DNA of 64,000 bases. It comes from Lithospermum erythrorhizon. Lineage: Eukaryota; Streptophyta; Magnoliopsida; Boraginales; Boraginaceae. This document shows positions 44,763 to 56,339 of this stretch, in pieces. Every line of letters begins with the position of its first letter. Position 1 is the first letter of the stretch. The stretch spans positions 1-64,000 of the forward strand of contig JADFUC010000894.1 of assembly GCA_019722365.1 (NCBI GenBank), in the 5' to 3' direction. The position numbers were made by a program, and so were the translations under genes. The notes under the pieces were generated by a model. The model saw only the letters and a program-made list of their open reading frames with translations. It made no database searches and was not told the origin of the DNA.

Positions 44763-45990
44763 CTTCCGATAATCTACTATTTCCTTCCTTCTGGTAGTAA
44801 TTCCTCCATCCAGCTAAGTTCAGCAATGCAGCATCGGCTGTGATGATCTTTTGAGTGTGAGCTGTCTGTGCAATATGTATCAACAGCTGAAGCTTTCTCA
44901 AATTCATGTGTCACCACCCCGTTGTACCATCTTCCTAATCCGTATGTCCTCTATATTGCTCTCCCCGGGTCAATTACCTTAACATTTGCCGATTCCATAA
45001 CGAATAGGTTTTCTTTTGTTGAAGACTCTAAAGCTTTGTCGTTTCTTGAATAACCTAGAAAAATGCCTTCATCTCCTTTTACATCAAACTTTTGTCTTGG
45101 TTCACGATCCGCCAAAATATAACAAAGACTGCCAAAAATATGGAAATATTGAACATTCGGAATTTTCTCTCCCTCTCCATCATAATTTTGCAATAAAATT
45201 CGTCCGAAAGAATATCGGTCATGGAATATGGCAAGCCATAAAGCGATAGCCTCGCCCAAAACTTGATCGAAGCTTTCTTTGGTATCATTATAGCAATTTC
45301 TCTTGAATGGTACGTATTTCTTCCTTTCGATGACCCTATTTTGTCAGCAAGGTAATTGGTGATGAATACTCACGATTTAAATACTCATAAATTCATGAAA
45401 TCTAGAATTTTCAAATTCTTTGCCGTGATCGCTTCTAATCCTTATGATAGGCTGCCCTTTTTCCCTCTGAAGTTGAGTAGCCAACTGTTTGAACACCTCG
45501 AAGGTATCCGATTTCTCCCGTATAAACTCCACCCAAGTGTAGCGAGAAAAGTCATCAACACAAACGTAAACATACTTCTTTCCTCCATAACTTTCTACTG
45601 TATCGGACCCATTTAGATCATATGCATCAACAACAACACACACGGAAGTTGTTACCACTGTTGTAATTACGGTATGGTACCTTGTGAGTTTACCAACTTA
45701 ACATTTCACATGTTCCCTCTCAGTACTGACTCGGGGTGCACTACTGCATAACCTCCACTGACCACCGTATGTTTCGTATCGTACACCCAATTTTGTGCCA
45801 AAATAGACTCCTCACGAATCTTCCTAGCAAGCGATGTTAGTGACTTAAAAAGATAGCAATTATCTTCCGATCGAACCCCCATCATCACTACTTGGTTGTT
45901 TTTGTTACTCACACTGCATTTCTCTTTATCAAAAGCCACTATCATTCCACTGTCGCATAACTGACTGATGCTAATCAAGTTTGCCGTTAA
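44763..45990 (-). pseudogene. Pre-integrase and integrase remnant of SIRE-type element B
   Basis: Three pieces. 45978-45706 (ISQLCDSGMIVAFDKEKCSV..) is the pre-integrase region. 45658-45377 carries SYGGKKYVYVCVDDFSRYTW and RIRSDHGKEFEN, the first part of the D,D(35)E catalytic core. 45259-44951 has HIFGSLCYILADREP and KGDEGIFLGYS, the region after the core. Between them the frame shifts. The HNC..GVAERKNR stretch expected near 45300 is scrambled. Confidence 0.8.
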
Positions 45991-46249
45991 TCCTTCATAC
46001 CAACAAAATATCTTTCAATTGAGGTAGCCCTACTATATCCAATTGTCCTTTACCAATGATTTTCCCTTTTGCTCCATCACCGAAGGTTACATGTTCTCCT
46101 CAAGAACTTCCAGACTAGACAATCATGACTACTCGCTATATGTTTCGAACAACCGCTATCAAAGTACCACCCGGATCGAGTCAAGAGCTGTGAGAAGTAT
46201 ACAACTTGATCGATTAACAACTTCCTTCTTAACCCATTGAGTTATGAAT

Positions 46250-47800
46250 CAATATCCGCTTCCCTTCCCAAACAAATATAGCATTGGGCAATATGGCCTC
46301 TTTTCTCGCAAAGAATGACACACTTCCGCATACCTCATTCCGAGTTCCATGTCGATCCATACGCCGTTGTCAGCTGTGTGTAAAGAACATGTCAGATAAT
46401 AGACATCTCAGAATCCAATCCCAGAATTATCACCATGTGTTTTTCCTTTTGTTAGAATTTCTTCCAAGACATTAGTGCTAGAATTCATCATCCTGATACC
46501 CTTCTCAAATCCCTTGACTTTGCTTTCCCATTCCACAATCTCATTCCTCAAAACTTCAACAAGCTTCTTTAATTCATCATTCTCCTTTGTTAGCCTTTCT
46601 TAATCCGCTTCATTCACCGTGAACACGGAAGTTAGCTTTTCCTTGACTCATTTGCAAGAGAAGCACTTGTAGTTCTCGCAAGCTCTTTCTTGGAGTTAGG
46701 GATCCTCATCACGGCTTATCATTTGGAGTCAAGGTGTTATCAACAGTTGGATTGTCAAGTTGATTGTCATCAGAAATTTTTTCCATGAAAGCTACAAAAT
46801 TGTTAACTTTGTCTTCAGATGGCTCTTCTTCATCTGTATCCTCATCGGTCAGCGTTGTATAGTAGCTCCTTGACTGTTTCTTTACATAATTAGGACATTC
46901 AACTTGTATGTGACATATCCTTCACACTCCCTACATTGTATTCCTTTGGCTTCGATGTCTCCGACCATACTCTCCATTTTGCCTCATTTTTTCCATTTGT
47001 TGTTCCTCGGTCAACACCATAATAATTTTTGTTGAATTTATGATTTTTTTGTTAAATCTTTTTGCTAACATGTTCATGGTTTCAATTGCTTTCTTTGGCT
47101 ACCTTCTTTAAATGGATACTTGCAGCTAGTCTCTTCTTCTTGCCGGAGTCACCTTCATCAAAGGTCATCTCAAATGTGGTTAAGTTTCCAACCAACTCAT
47201 CAACTTTCATTGTGGTAAGATCTTGTGCCTCTTCAATGGCGGTGACTTTGTGTGCAAATCTCTTGGGAAGGGTTCTAAGGATCTTCCTCACAAGTTTTCT
47301 ACTCATCAAGCTATTCCACAAACGACCCATCTCGCAATATCCTTAATCTTCAATCAGAGGGATGAAATGGTTTCATCTTCCTCCATCTTGAGAGTCTCCC
47401 ATCGTGTAGTGAGTTGTTCAAGTCTTGACATTCTAACTTTTTGTGTACCCTCGTAGGATGTTTGCAAAACTTCCCATGCCTCCTTAGCCACAATGCAAGA
47501 ACTTATCATCTTGAAAATATTAGGATCCACCGCACAAAAAATAGCATTTAAGCACTATTTCCTAGAGACAATTCTTCATCTACAATATTCCAATCAGATT
47601 GTTTTTTAACAGTTGTTACACCATTGTCAGTAACAGTTGGGGCCCATCCTGTTAAGACAGATTTCCATGTCTTGGTATTGACCGATCTTAGGAATGCTGT
47701 CATTTTGGCCTTCCAATACGGATAGTTAGTGCCATCCAACAATGGAGGACGACTAATCGAGTTTCCTTCCCTCATTCCATCCATGATGCTACTCTTACAC
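46250..47800 (-). pseudogene. Gag remnant of SIRE-type element B
   Basis: The N-terminus near 47780 reads MDGMREGNSISRPPLLDGTN followed by YPYWKAKM, the standard copia gag start. KEAWEVLQTSYEGTQKVR-like codons follow near 47440, KVTAIEEAQDLTTMKVDELVG at 47330-47082, and a zinc-knuckle trace GIQCRECEGY near 46935. Several stops and shifts interrupt it. Confidence 0.8.
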
Positions 47801-47820
47801 GATCCACTCACCACGCTGAA

Positions 47821-47837
47821 AATCCACTTTGATACCA
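47821..47837 (-). other. Primer binding site of SIRE-type element B
   Basis: The minus strand reads TGGTATCAAAGTGG, complementary to the 3' end of initiator-Met tRNA, three bases after the 5' LTR. Confidence 0.85.
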
Positions 47838-47839
47838 AT

Positions 47840-48654
47840 TGAAAAGGTGTGTGTAAATGAAGAATAAAGGTTGCATAGCAAAGGATACTTGGATAAGAAA
47901 GTACAGAAAAATAACAAGGACACCAAGAATTGTTAACCCAGTTCAGTGCCCACGACACCTACGTCTGGAGGGTATAAACCCGGTAAAGATTGCACTATGA
48001 TGAAGTGTTACAACGAGGGACTTATTAGACAGTATCCCAACTCCTATGCCCAAGAAAGCTCTATCAACTAGTCGAAACAGGCTCCCCTGATTCTTACAAT
48101 CTTTGCCTATGACTCACAATGCTCAACCAGCATGTGATTAAGAGTGGTATATGTTGATTTCAGACCTGTCCCTATGCATGTGTCAAGAACAAAATAGCTG
48201 AGTTAAGAGAACAAAGAACATGTGTGCAAACAGTTTGAGTTAAGAGAACAAAGAACTCAAACACACTAAATCAAAATAACATCAACTACGTATATTGTGG
48301 AGAGAATCAAATGAGAATATATTTCTTGTGTCACCTGTGACATCATCCCATTCACTTAAATAGTCCAAGGCAATGAACACAATCACAAGTCTTCAATCAA
48401 TCTTCAATCAACTTAACAATTCAACAATAGTAGCTCATTCAAGTTAAGGGAGATTTTCTCCAAAGTCTTGGCTCTATTTCAACATGATAGCTTGTACCTA
48501 TAAATAACATTCTCTTTTCTCAGATTGAAAGAAAACTCTAATCACATAAAATTGGTTGAATTCAATCAAACGGTAACAATACTCTACTTGTTGTAACTAA
48601 TTATTAACAAGATAATGCATTAACGCAAACACATCCAATAATAAGAACTAACAC
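47840..48654 (-). repeat. 5' LTR of SIRE-type element B
   Basis: About 815 bp. The minus-strand start is TGTTAGTTCTTATTATTGGA and the end is CCTTTTCA before the primer site. It matches the truncated 3' LTR at 41264 and the LTRs of element A. Confidence 0.85.
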
Positions 48655-48659
48655 ATTAG
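48655..48659. repeat. Target-site duplication CATTA (right)
   Basis: Second copy of the CATTA duplication that flanks the SIRE-type element. Confidence 0.7.
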
Positions 48660-50408
48660 CATACTCTTCTTAAGTATATTAGCATTAATCCATTAATTCA
48701 TTAATTTCATATACCAACAACACTTTCCTTACTATAAGCATACTCTTCATTTTCCATTCTTATCTATTAATTTGACCATTATTGTTTAGCTTCATTTTAT
48801 TCTACTTGTTTTCTAGCTAAATTGAATAAAGATTGCTCTTTTTTTACATAGCTCCCTTAGATGATAAGTGTGCATCTTGTGTTGTGAAATGGTACTGGTT
48901 TATTGTGTTTATTTGATAGTGTTGGTTTTGAGTTTTTGTTGGTTGCTTTTTGAATCGACAATCGGGAATCGGACACCTCCCTAAAACCCCAACCAAACTA
49001 TCTCGGCGACGGGGCAGGCGAGCCATGTAGCTGGGTCAGGATTGTAAGCAGGGATAGGTCAGCACAACGTTAAAGCTGCAGTAATGCATGAAGTTTGCGA
49101 GTAGCGATATGGAAGGGTAAAGGGATGTGCTAAAAAACAAAAGTGAAGGATTTTATTTTAATTATATAAAATGTATGTCTTATACTTTAGTTTAGTGTTA
49201 GGGCAAAATAGTCATTTTGTGCAAAAACCTGATAGTATAAGGATTCAGGGACCATGACTGAAAAAAAACGGATAATATAGGACCAACTAGAAAGTTATGT
49301 GATAGTATAGGGACCAAAATGATAATTAGTTTTTTTTAATAAATAAACTATAATTTATTGACGCAAAAGAATAACTTGTAAACATTTCCAAATCTTACAC
49401 GATTATGAAGATTATGAGGAGGTCTCGACAACCGAGAATTACTTGAAATAATAAAGGTTAGGGACATAGTGAACGACTTACAAACATAGAAAATTTAATT
49501 TTAAAATAGGTTTTTATCATAATATGGTGATAAGGTCTTATACTTCATTGTCAAAAAATCAATATGATTTAATGTAAAAATAATCATTATCATACTTTTG
49601 TGTTGAAATATGACATTGAAAATTTTCAATATAATGACTATTGATTTCAAACTACAAAGTCTTTATAACATACAACATGGTTAACACTTAATAACATTAA
49701 CTCATTGAAGGCATACAAAATGTGTTTTAAGTAGCCCTAATACTTTATATTCGAAGTTAAAAGAGATACGTTTCATTTGTAAAAGTAATATATATTTTCA
49801 CCTCTTAATAATTCAAATCGTCAAATTAAGTACACGTTAATGAAATTATACTAATCAATAATATTATATATTTCATCACTTCCGAAAGTAATTGTATATG
49901 ATTTGTGTACCCAATTAAAACTTCATAAACATTATTAAAAGTATGAGTTAAATTTAAAATTCACTGTAACCCAGAGCATACTTCAGCCTGTTTCGTAGGA
50001 TCATGATCAAGGGTAAAAACTCTCTTATCCTACTTTTGGACATTCTGTCATAATGTTTCTCCATTCCTCCCCCAACCCCACCCCTAAAAAATGATCAACC
50101 TGATGTATCATGTAGGTCTATATAAGAAGGGCCAATGTGGGAAGAGGGATTAAGTCTTTTGCATGAACCAATCAAATGCAGGATTTGATAAGGGGGCAAA
50201 AACAATAAGCTGAAACTATAAATTCTAATACAGACAGGCAACAACTTTTAGATTTTGTATCTTCGGCGACTTTCATTCATTTGTCACAGAAATCTCAAGG
50301 AATGGAAATAAAGGAAGATAATCAAGACGAGCAAAATCAACAGTTTAAGTGACCTTTAAGAGGTAATCTACTTTATGTTGTGCAAAACAACCCTACTACA
50401 CTACAGAA
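48660..50408. other. Intergenic DNA downstream of the mTERF gene
   Basis: AT-rich. 49225-49330 has two TGATAGTATAxGGA-type words set 80-90 bp apart, likely a remnant of an old repeat. The last 300 bp or so should be the 3' UTR of the minus-strand mTERF gene. No other gene seen. Confidence 0.5.
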
Positions 50409-51992
50409 CTACACGTAATAAGTACTATCTCTGTCATCTTCTTCATAATCCGAAGCTGATTCATCATCACTCCTAGGTTCCATCAAACTATTCATGTCAA
50501 ACGATGAATTCCCACCCTCCATCTCCTCCATGTCGATCAAGTCATAACTCATACGTTCCTCAAACTTCTCATCTGTGCAACTTAGAAGCCAAAGGAGAGA
50601 GCATTTCAAACCTTTCTTTGTTATCATCTCATGTCTAGGCTTTACAGTCGACTCCAACCCATATGTGAAGAAAGCAGGGAAAGCAACTAATTCATCCAGC
50701 CCTCTCTTCATTGTGTTTTTCAGGTAAGCGAAGCTTAGTCCCATTATGTCAAGATTTAAAGCAAGTAACTGGGGGCACCCCACAACCATTTTACCGACTT
50801 GTTCGGACGAAAATCCACATTGTTGTAGAAAGTTTACATGATTTACAATGGCTGCATCACTTAGACTGACGATCTGAGGCATCCTCTGAATGATTTTTCC
50901 GAAATCCTCAGCATTAAATCCAAAAAGTGAATCAAAATTTTCCATTTGATTCTGAAGCCTCATATCTAAGTTAGCTATTCCCATAATTTCAGGATACCAT
51001 GCAATCACAGTAGCAATTGATTTTTCCTTTACATTATATGACAACAAGGAATTAACGTTTGGTTTGACCTGTTCATCAAGTCCAAATCCAAGAATGTGAG
51101 GCCATTTCTCAATCAATCTGGCTAGGGCTAGACTAGGTATGCCCAGGCTTTCCAGATATTCAACAAAAGGTTTGATCACCCTGCCAACTCGCATTCCTAA
51201 TATCTCTGGATACCTAGTTAATACACTACCAAGCTCTCTTCTCGACACCCCAATCCCAACCAAATAAGCTACTGAGGTACTCATTGTCCCCTCTAGCTTA
51301 AAGCCCAACACTTCCGGATATCTCACCAAAACACGAGGAATATCAATTGGTTTAATGTCCATGCCCTGAAGATACTTAACAACTGGTGCAAGGTCCACCA
51401 CAACACTAGAGTGGAGCACCTGCGGATAACGGCGCAAGAAACCAGTTATGTGTGTTTTTTTAACACCCAGCTTGCCAAGGTAATCAAGCACTGGGATCAT
51501 ATTTTTCTTAACGCTACAACCAAGAACAAGAGGATAATCATTAATATCTTCAACCATAAGTCCCAACTTATGAAGGAAGTCTACACGTTCTCGCATGACA
51601 TCCACGGTGACAGGAATTTCTAGTCCATCGAGCTCATCAGGTATAATGCCAATGCCTCTTAGAAATTCATAGATCTGAGCACGGTTAGCTATCCTCTCAT
51701 TCTTCATTTGTAATAAACTTGGATGAGTGTACAAAGGAGAGTTGCTCCTGTCTGTCTGCTCCTTGCTGACTTTGTCTGAGCTGGAAGACATAACAGAAGT
51801 TGATGAAAGTGTGCCAGAGCTCACAGAATACTTCAATCTCATCATAAACCAGTTTTTCTTTTTCCAGGAACTGAGGGTACATCGTGTTGAAGCTGAAAGC
51901 ACTTTTGATTTACATAACATAAGGGATGTCATCTCATAATGTAGAAAAATGAAGTTAGGTTTAGTGATGCCACTGTAGTTTACTATCTTCAT
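50409..51992 (-). CDS. mTERF4: mTERF-domain protein, mTERF4/BSM/RUG2-like, organelle-targeted
   Basis: 527 codons, single coding exon. Mitochondrial transcription termination factor family: helical-repeat proteins that bind organellar nucleic acid. The Arabidopsis mTERF4 (BSM/RUG2) type is needed for chloroplast gene expression, and the maize counterpart aids group II intron splicing. At least seven mTERF repeats are visible, each with a central Pro: RRYPQVL, VRYPEVLGF, TRYPEILGM, EKWPHILGF, AWYPEIMGI, QRMPQIVSL, VGCPQLLAL, then AFPAFFTYGLE. The N-terminal 70-90 residues are Ser/Lys-rich and suit a transit peptide. The C-terminus is strongly acidic (EEDDRDSTYYV). The first Met is used; MTSLMLCKSK at residue 21 is an alternative start. 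A 3' splice site (CTGACAG) lies just upstream, implying a 5'-UTR intron. Assignment to mTERF4 rests on length, the acidic tail and motif recall. Confidence 0.88.
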   Translation of the reverse strand: MKIVNYSGITKPNFIFLHYEMTSLMLCKSKVLSASTRCTLSSWKKKNWFMMRLKYSVSSGTLSSTSVMSSSSDKVSKEQTDRSNSPLYTHPSLLQMKNERIANRAQIYEFLRGIGIIPDELDGLEIPVTVDVMRERVDFLHKLGLMVEDINDYPLVLGCSVKKNMIPVLDYLGKLGVKKTHITGFLRRYPQVLHSSVVVDLAPVVKYLQGMDIKPIDIPRVLVRYPEVLGFKLEGTMSTSVAYLVGIGVSRRELGSVLTRYPEILGMRVGRVIKPFVEYLESLGIPSLALARLIEKWPHILGFGLDEQVKPNVNSLLSYNVKEKSIATVIAWYPEIMGIANLDMRLQNQMENFDSLFGFNAEDFGKIIQRMPQIVSLSDAAIVNHVNFLQQCGFSSEQVGKMVVGCPQLLALNLDIMGLSFAYLKNTMKRGLDELVAFPAFFTYGLESTVKPRHEMITKKGLKCSLLWLLSCTDEKFEERMSYDLIDMEEMEGGNSSFDMNSLMEPRSDDESASDYEEDDRDSTYYV

Positions 51993-53574
51993 ATCCTGTC
52001 AGGAACCTAGCACAAACAATCAACACCAAGAAAATAGTCACAATGAGAAAATGCATCACACAATTTTACCATACTTGATAACAAAGAAAAAACGGCTAAG
52101 AAAATATTCGCTCCGCTTGCCCGCCTTGAATCAAATATAATAAGAGAATGCTTTGAAATGAACAAGTTCTTAAGCTACAAAGGTTCGTTTAATGATAACT
52201 ATGCCAGTGGTTAATATTCGACACTGAAATTCAACTAAGTACAGAAAATACTTAAACGAGAACATGTTATTAAGATTGGAGGGTATGCATAATCACATAT
52301 ACCTTTCCAGCGGACGACTATAAGATTATGAAAGCCACTTTACAGACTACTAAGTGATTTTTAAGAATTCAATTGTACATTTAACTATGCCTCAGCTTAA
52401 ATAAGACAATCCATAGCAACCAAGGACTTTCATTTAATGGAGGCGGCACTCGCAACAACAAAAAAAAGGGTGAAAATGGAAGAAAAGCACCTTTATTACT
52501 CAAAATTTATACTCTAAACAGAACAACAACATTAAAATTGTTATGATGCAACTAAATTAGTGCTGAGTTGTTGAATACACATGAACCACTTAAAGTAAGA
52601 AAGAAACCTGAAGAATGAATTGATAAAGCAGCGAATTGAACGGACTCAATAAAGCTTCAAAATCTAATAACTTCAATCTGAACCTCTTGAAGAAAGCACT
52701 GAATTATTAGGTTAGGATTGAAATGTACCTATGGATATGTTAGTACAAGACTCGGCTGAACTGCAAACAAGATATATGCAGATAAGGGTTAATTTGTAAA
52801 GGCTTAATAAATTTGGTTTGACCCTCCAAATATTGCCTATATTTCATTTTACACGTCATATATGCATCTTTCAATTTGTCCTTGAACCAATTCAACTTTT
52901 CACTTTACCCCCAACTTTTCAATTTACCTATTAAAACGGGTGCAGCTAAATCCACGTATCTGTGGAAATAGCGGAGCATGCAAAATGCATCTCAATAGTC
53001 CCACACGGATGTGTGTGGATTTGTGCGCTTGAAATGGCTGACGATAAAAGCTCGATTAACAAAAGGATGAATAAAGTATTGGAAATATGAGATATCGGAA
53101 TTTGTAAATATCTGGGTTAGACGATTAGATTTTATAAGCGGAATTCTTTCATTTTTAAGTATAAGTTCGAGATGTATGTTCGATTGTTCGAAAATGGGCG
53201 TGTTAAGATTATTTCGGATTGGCATTTAAGGGTTATAATGAGCTTTACTTAGGGTCCCTTGATAATGTATATATTAATGAGATGTTTGGTTAACATGAAT
53301 TAATATATGGCTAGGTGGGTGGGATAGGAATATTTTAATTTTATTTATTGTTCAAGAATTATTAAAGAAGTCCAAATGTTATGTTATTCCAAAACAAATT
53401 TTAAAATATGTATAATTCCTATTTTACCGTCATGTTAAATGAATTTTCATCAATTTTATTATCAAAAAAGTATTTTAGAGGCCAATTTAGAAAAAGTAAT
53501 ACTTAATTCGGTGATGCCTAGCATCGTTCTAGCTTGAAAAAAATTGGATATGTTCATCATTTTAGCATAGAAAT
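51993..53574. other. Upstream region of the mTERF gene (5' UTR, probable intron, promoter)
   Basis: A minus-strand acceptor at 51994-52000 suggests a 5'-UTR intron running into this region. The donor and the transcription start cannot be fixed. Beyond about 52800 the DNA is AT-rich intergenic sequence with no coding frame of note. Confidence 0.45.
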
Positions 53575-53755
53575 TTAATGTTTACATTTAAATGTTATTT
53601 TTTTGACTATTTTTTGTTATTAAATTATCAACCAACCAATGATATAGTTTGATTAATTGTCATTACTTGTTTTTCGGATACACTTTTGACTACTTTTTGT
53701 CTTCTAAATTTATGTATTATTTTTAGAATGAGTAAATATTACCGGAGGAAGTAGT
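53575..53755 (-). mobile_element. MITE copy 4 (inverted, partial)
   Basis: The right end ACCGGAGGAAGTA and the internal words TTTTTGACTA, AACCAACCAATGATA, TTTGACTACTTTTTGTC are the reverse complement of blocks in copies 1-3. The left end cannot be placed. The gypsy LTR that starts at 53759 begins just a few bases beyond its end. Confidence 0.6.
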
Positions 53756-53758
53756 AAG

Positions 53759-56193
53759 TGTGATAACTTAGTTCATTAGTAATATTATGAAATAGTATCT
53801 TATTCTTCGGTGGAGTATTTCGGAGAAATCGAATTTTCGAAGTTGAATCGTTGGGGATCTGACGAATCGTCCCGGTTGGTAGTGCGTTTCGGTATTTAAG
53901 ATTTTAAAGTTATGTCAGTGGTATAATATTATTTGGGGATTAGAAGTTAAATTTATATTAGAGTTGTGTGTTGTTAAATCAGGGCCGAAATTAAGCGAAG
54001 CAAGCTTGAGAAAGTGAGGAATGCGGGAATATTTTGGCAGGCCTTTTGTATCCTTATCTTACCGTCATTTTCCCACTTAATGTTTCCCGTTTTTAACTTT
54101 CTTACTCTTTAGGGCGAAATGGTCATCCTACCCACTCAAATTTTTCCGTTTTAAGCCGATTGTCGCTGAATCAAGAACAAACTTGTGAATCATTACCTCC
54201 TCGTCGTCCTCATCACTTTGTCCCAGGTAGAAGGTCGAATCTCTTGGGATATTTCTTGAGTTTTTTAAAGAGTTGACTTTCCTTGGATTTGGTTGACTTT
54301 TTTAGATCTTGATTTATTATGGTATAGAAATGTTATGCGGGTATCGGTGAGGGATTGTGATTTTGAGTAGTTATTGGGGTTAGAAAGTAGTGTAAGTGTT
54401 ATATTTGACTTTTTAACTTTTCTTAGGTGACAAATGGTAATATGAGGTTAAAGGACTTTAATATAGTTGTTTTGGGTATAGAATTATTGGTTTGGATATG
54501 GATAGGTAGAATTTTAGTTGAGAAAGTTTGGGAAAGTTCGTATAGCTTTTCGTGATTGAATTGGAGGTTGTATTTAATGGATTAATTAGTTGTCAATTGA
54601 TTGTTGGATTGATTAGAATGTGCTTGAAGTGTTGTTGTTGGGGTAATAAGGTAATGACCGAATATTGAGAATGTAGTTATGTTGGAATGTTAGAAGGTAT
54701 GTCGATCTTTGGGGATAGGATGATTGCTTAGAGTTGTAAATTGGGTCGTGAGGCGTGGTATAACTTCGGGATATATAGATGTTAAAGAGGGACATTACGA
54801 GATGTATTATAATGTATAAATTCTTTGAATAGGAGTTGAGCCTGGATCTAGCATGAGGATTCTTTGAGAGTTATGATTACTACTTTTGAGAACAGGTGAA
54901 TACAAATCGCGATGGGGACCTTTAAAGACGCATATATTATGTTATATATTTTGTATGTTATCTTGGGATTGATACGATATGTGTATTGTGTGCTTATGAT
55001 TGATCTTATGTCATGTAAACTTTGATTTATGATTCATACGATGAAATAATTCGGATTTTTGGAGTTGGATTTATATTATGAGATAATTGAGACTATGATT
55101 CATATAATGAGATATTAGTGTTTATGATTTATATCATGGGATAGTTGTGAATATGATTCATGTTATGAGATTTTATTGGTACGTGTCTTTGATATTGGTG
55201 TGTCTTTGATGTGTTTTGATTGCTTTGTGTGTTCTTTGCCGGAGGCGGTGGTGACCAGGCCGGGAGGTTTGGTGTGGTGTGCATGTGTGGGTTGCCCGTG
55301 GATTCGGGAGAGTTGGTGTGATATGCACATTGAGGGGTGTAGCCTCGGTCGGGAGGATGGAGGTGGAGGCACCGTCGCGATTAATAATGGAGGTGGATTC
55401 TCGTATGTGTATTTGGAGGTGGATTCTACGTGTGTGTATTATTTGGAGGTGGATTCTCGTGTGTGTGTATTATTTGGAGGTGGATTAAATTGTGTGTATT
55501 ATTTGGAGGTGTATTCCTCGTTTGATGCCTTTATTGTCTTTGGCTTGTTTCCTTGAATGAATATGCGTTATTTATGACGATAAGCTCATGTGTATAGTTT
55601 ATGTAACATCGTATGAAGTTACATGTGAGTTGTGGACTATTATTCATTAATGTGCTTTGGTTGATGTATAAGCATATATTATTTATATAAGTATGAATAT
55701 GTACTATATGAGGACAAATGCATGGTATTTGTATTCACTTCGGCTTAATAAGTGACTCCACTTTCTCATGGGCGGGCGTTTATGCACAGGTTAGAGGTTG
55801 ATCGCGGAGGTTGTTGAGAGTTGCATTGATAGAATGAGGCGGTGGTGGCATATGAATTCCTCGTAGGTCGTTTCCACTTTTGTTGTCAATTTGTATATTG
55901 TTAGACTTATGTATTGTATTTCATTGAGGGAATTAAGTTTGTCGTACTTTTCACTATGTTGTATTTTGGATTTCCTGTGTATCTTTGAGTTGTATAAGGA
56001 TGTAAATTTGTATCATGTTGTTCGTTGTTTTATTGTATATGTTGTTAGTTCACCACGATGGACAAAAGTGTATTTTATTATTATTAATGTCAAATGAAGT
56101 CTTTTTATGTTGTCATCCATCGATGGGAGTGACTACGGTGTAAATGTTGTTGATGACGCTTAATCTCGGGCGGCCGACTTTGGGCGGTCGTTA
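53759..56193 (+). repeat. 5' LTR of Tekay-like element 2
   Basis: It starts TGTGATAACTTAG and ends near GGGCGGTCGTTA. It shares many long blocks with the 3' LTR (GTAGTGCGTTTCGGTATTTA, AGATTTTAAAGTT, GGACTTTAATATAGTTGTTT, ATGTGCTTGAAGTGTTGTTG). The blocks are separated by short divergent stretches rich in C and G. Confidence 0.85.
55020..55520 (+). repeat. Tandem repeats in the 5' LTR of element 2
   Basis: 55020-55170 has repeats of TATGATTCATATxATGAGAT type. 55385-55520 has four or five units of about 28-30 bp built on TATTATTTGGAGGTGGATTC. Open frames across this zone come from the repeat. Confidence 0.8.
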
Positions 56194-56196
56194 GTA

Positions 56197-56207
56197 CAGT
56201 ATCGAGC
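56197..56207 (+). other. Primer binding site of element 2 (degenerate)
   Basis: CAGTATCGAGC sits just after the LTR and resembles TGGTATCAGAGC with two changes. Confidence 0.5.
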
Positions 56208-56339
56208 TTAGGTTTCGATTTTGTGGTGTCTGTGTGGTTATGTGCTAGGTGTAAGATGGTCGAAGTGGTGGTCGGTGATAGGCTGTTCTTCTTGTATGAG
56301 TCTGAATTTCTCTTCTTTCGTTGACCGTTGACTGTTGAG

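Larger units (their letters stand above)
41264..48654 (-). mobile_element. SIRE-type Ty1-copia retrotransposon B with envelope-like region
   Basis: Minus-strand element of 7.4 kb with CATTA target-site duplications. From high to low coordinate it holds 5' LTR (47840-48654), Met-tRNA primer site, gag, pre-integrase/integrase, reverse transcriptase/RNase H (intact 523-codon frame), an envelope-like region, and a 3' LTR lacking its first 235 bp or so. The extra region after pol, with a conserved WKF..LVxEFICNLP domain, is the hallmark of SIRE-type copia elements in plants. Gag, integrase and the envelope-like frame contain stops or shifts, so it is not autonomous as written. Confidence 0.92.

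Noticed and set aside
48844..49026. 60-codon minus-strand frame
   Set aside because: No homology recognised, no context, and the length is expected by chance.
55163..55556. 126-codon plus-strand frame and its shadows
   Set aside because: It spans the TATTATTTGGAGGTGG minisatellite of the gypsy LTR. The repetitive Cys/Tyr-rich protein matches nothing and has a parallel in the other LTR.
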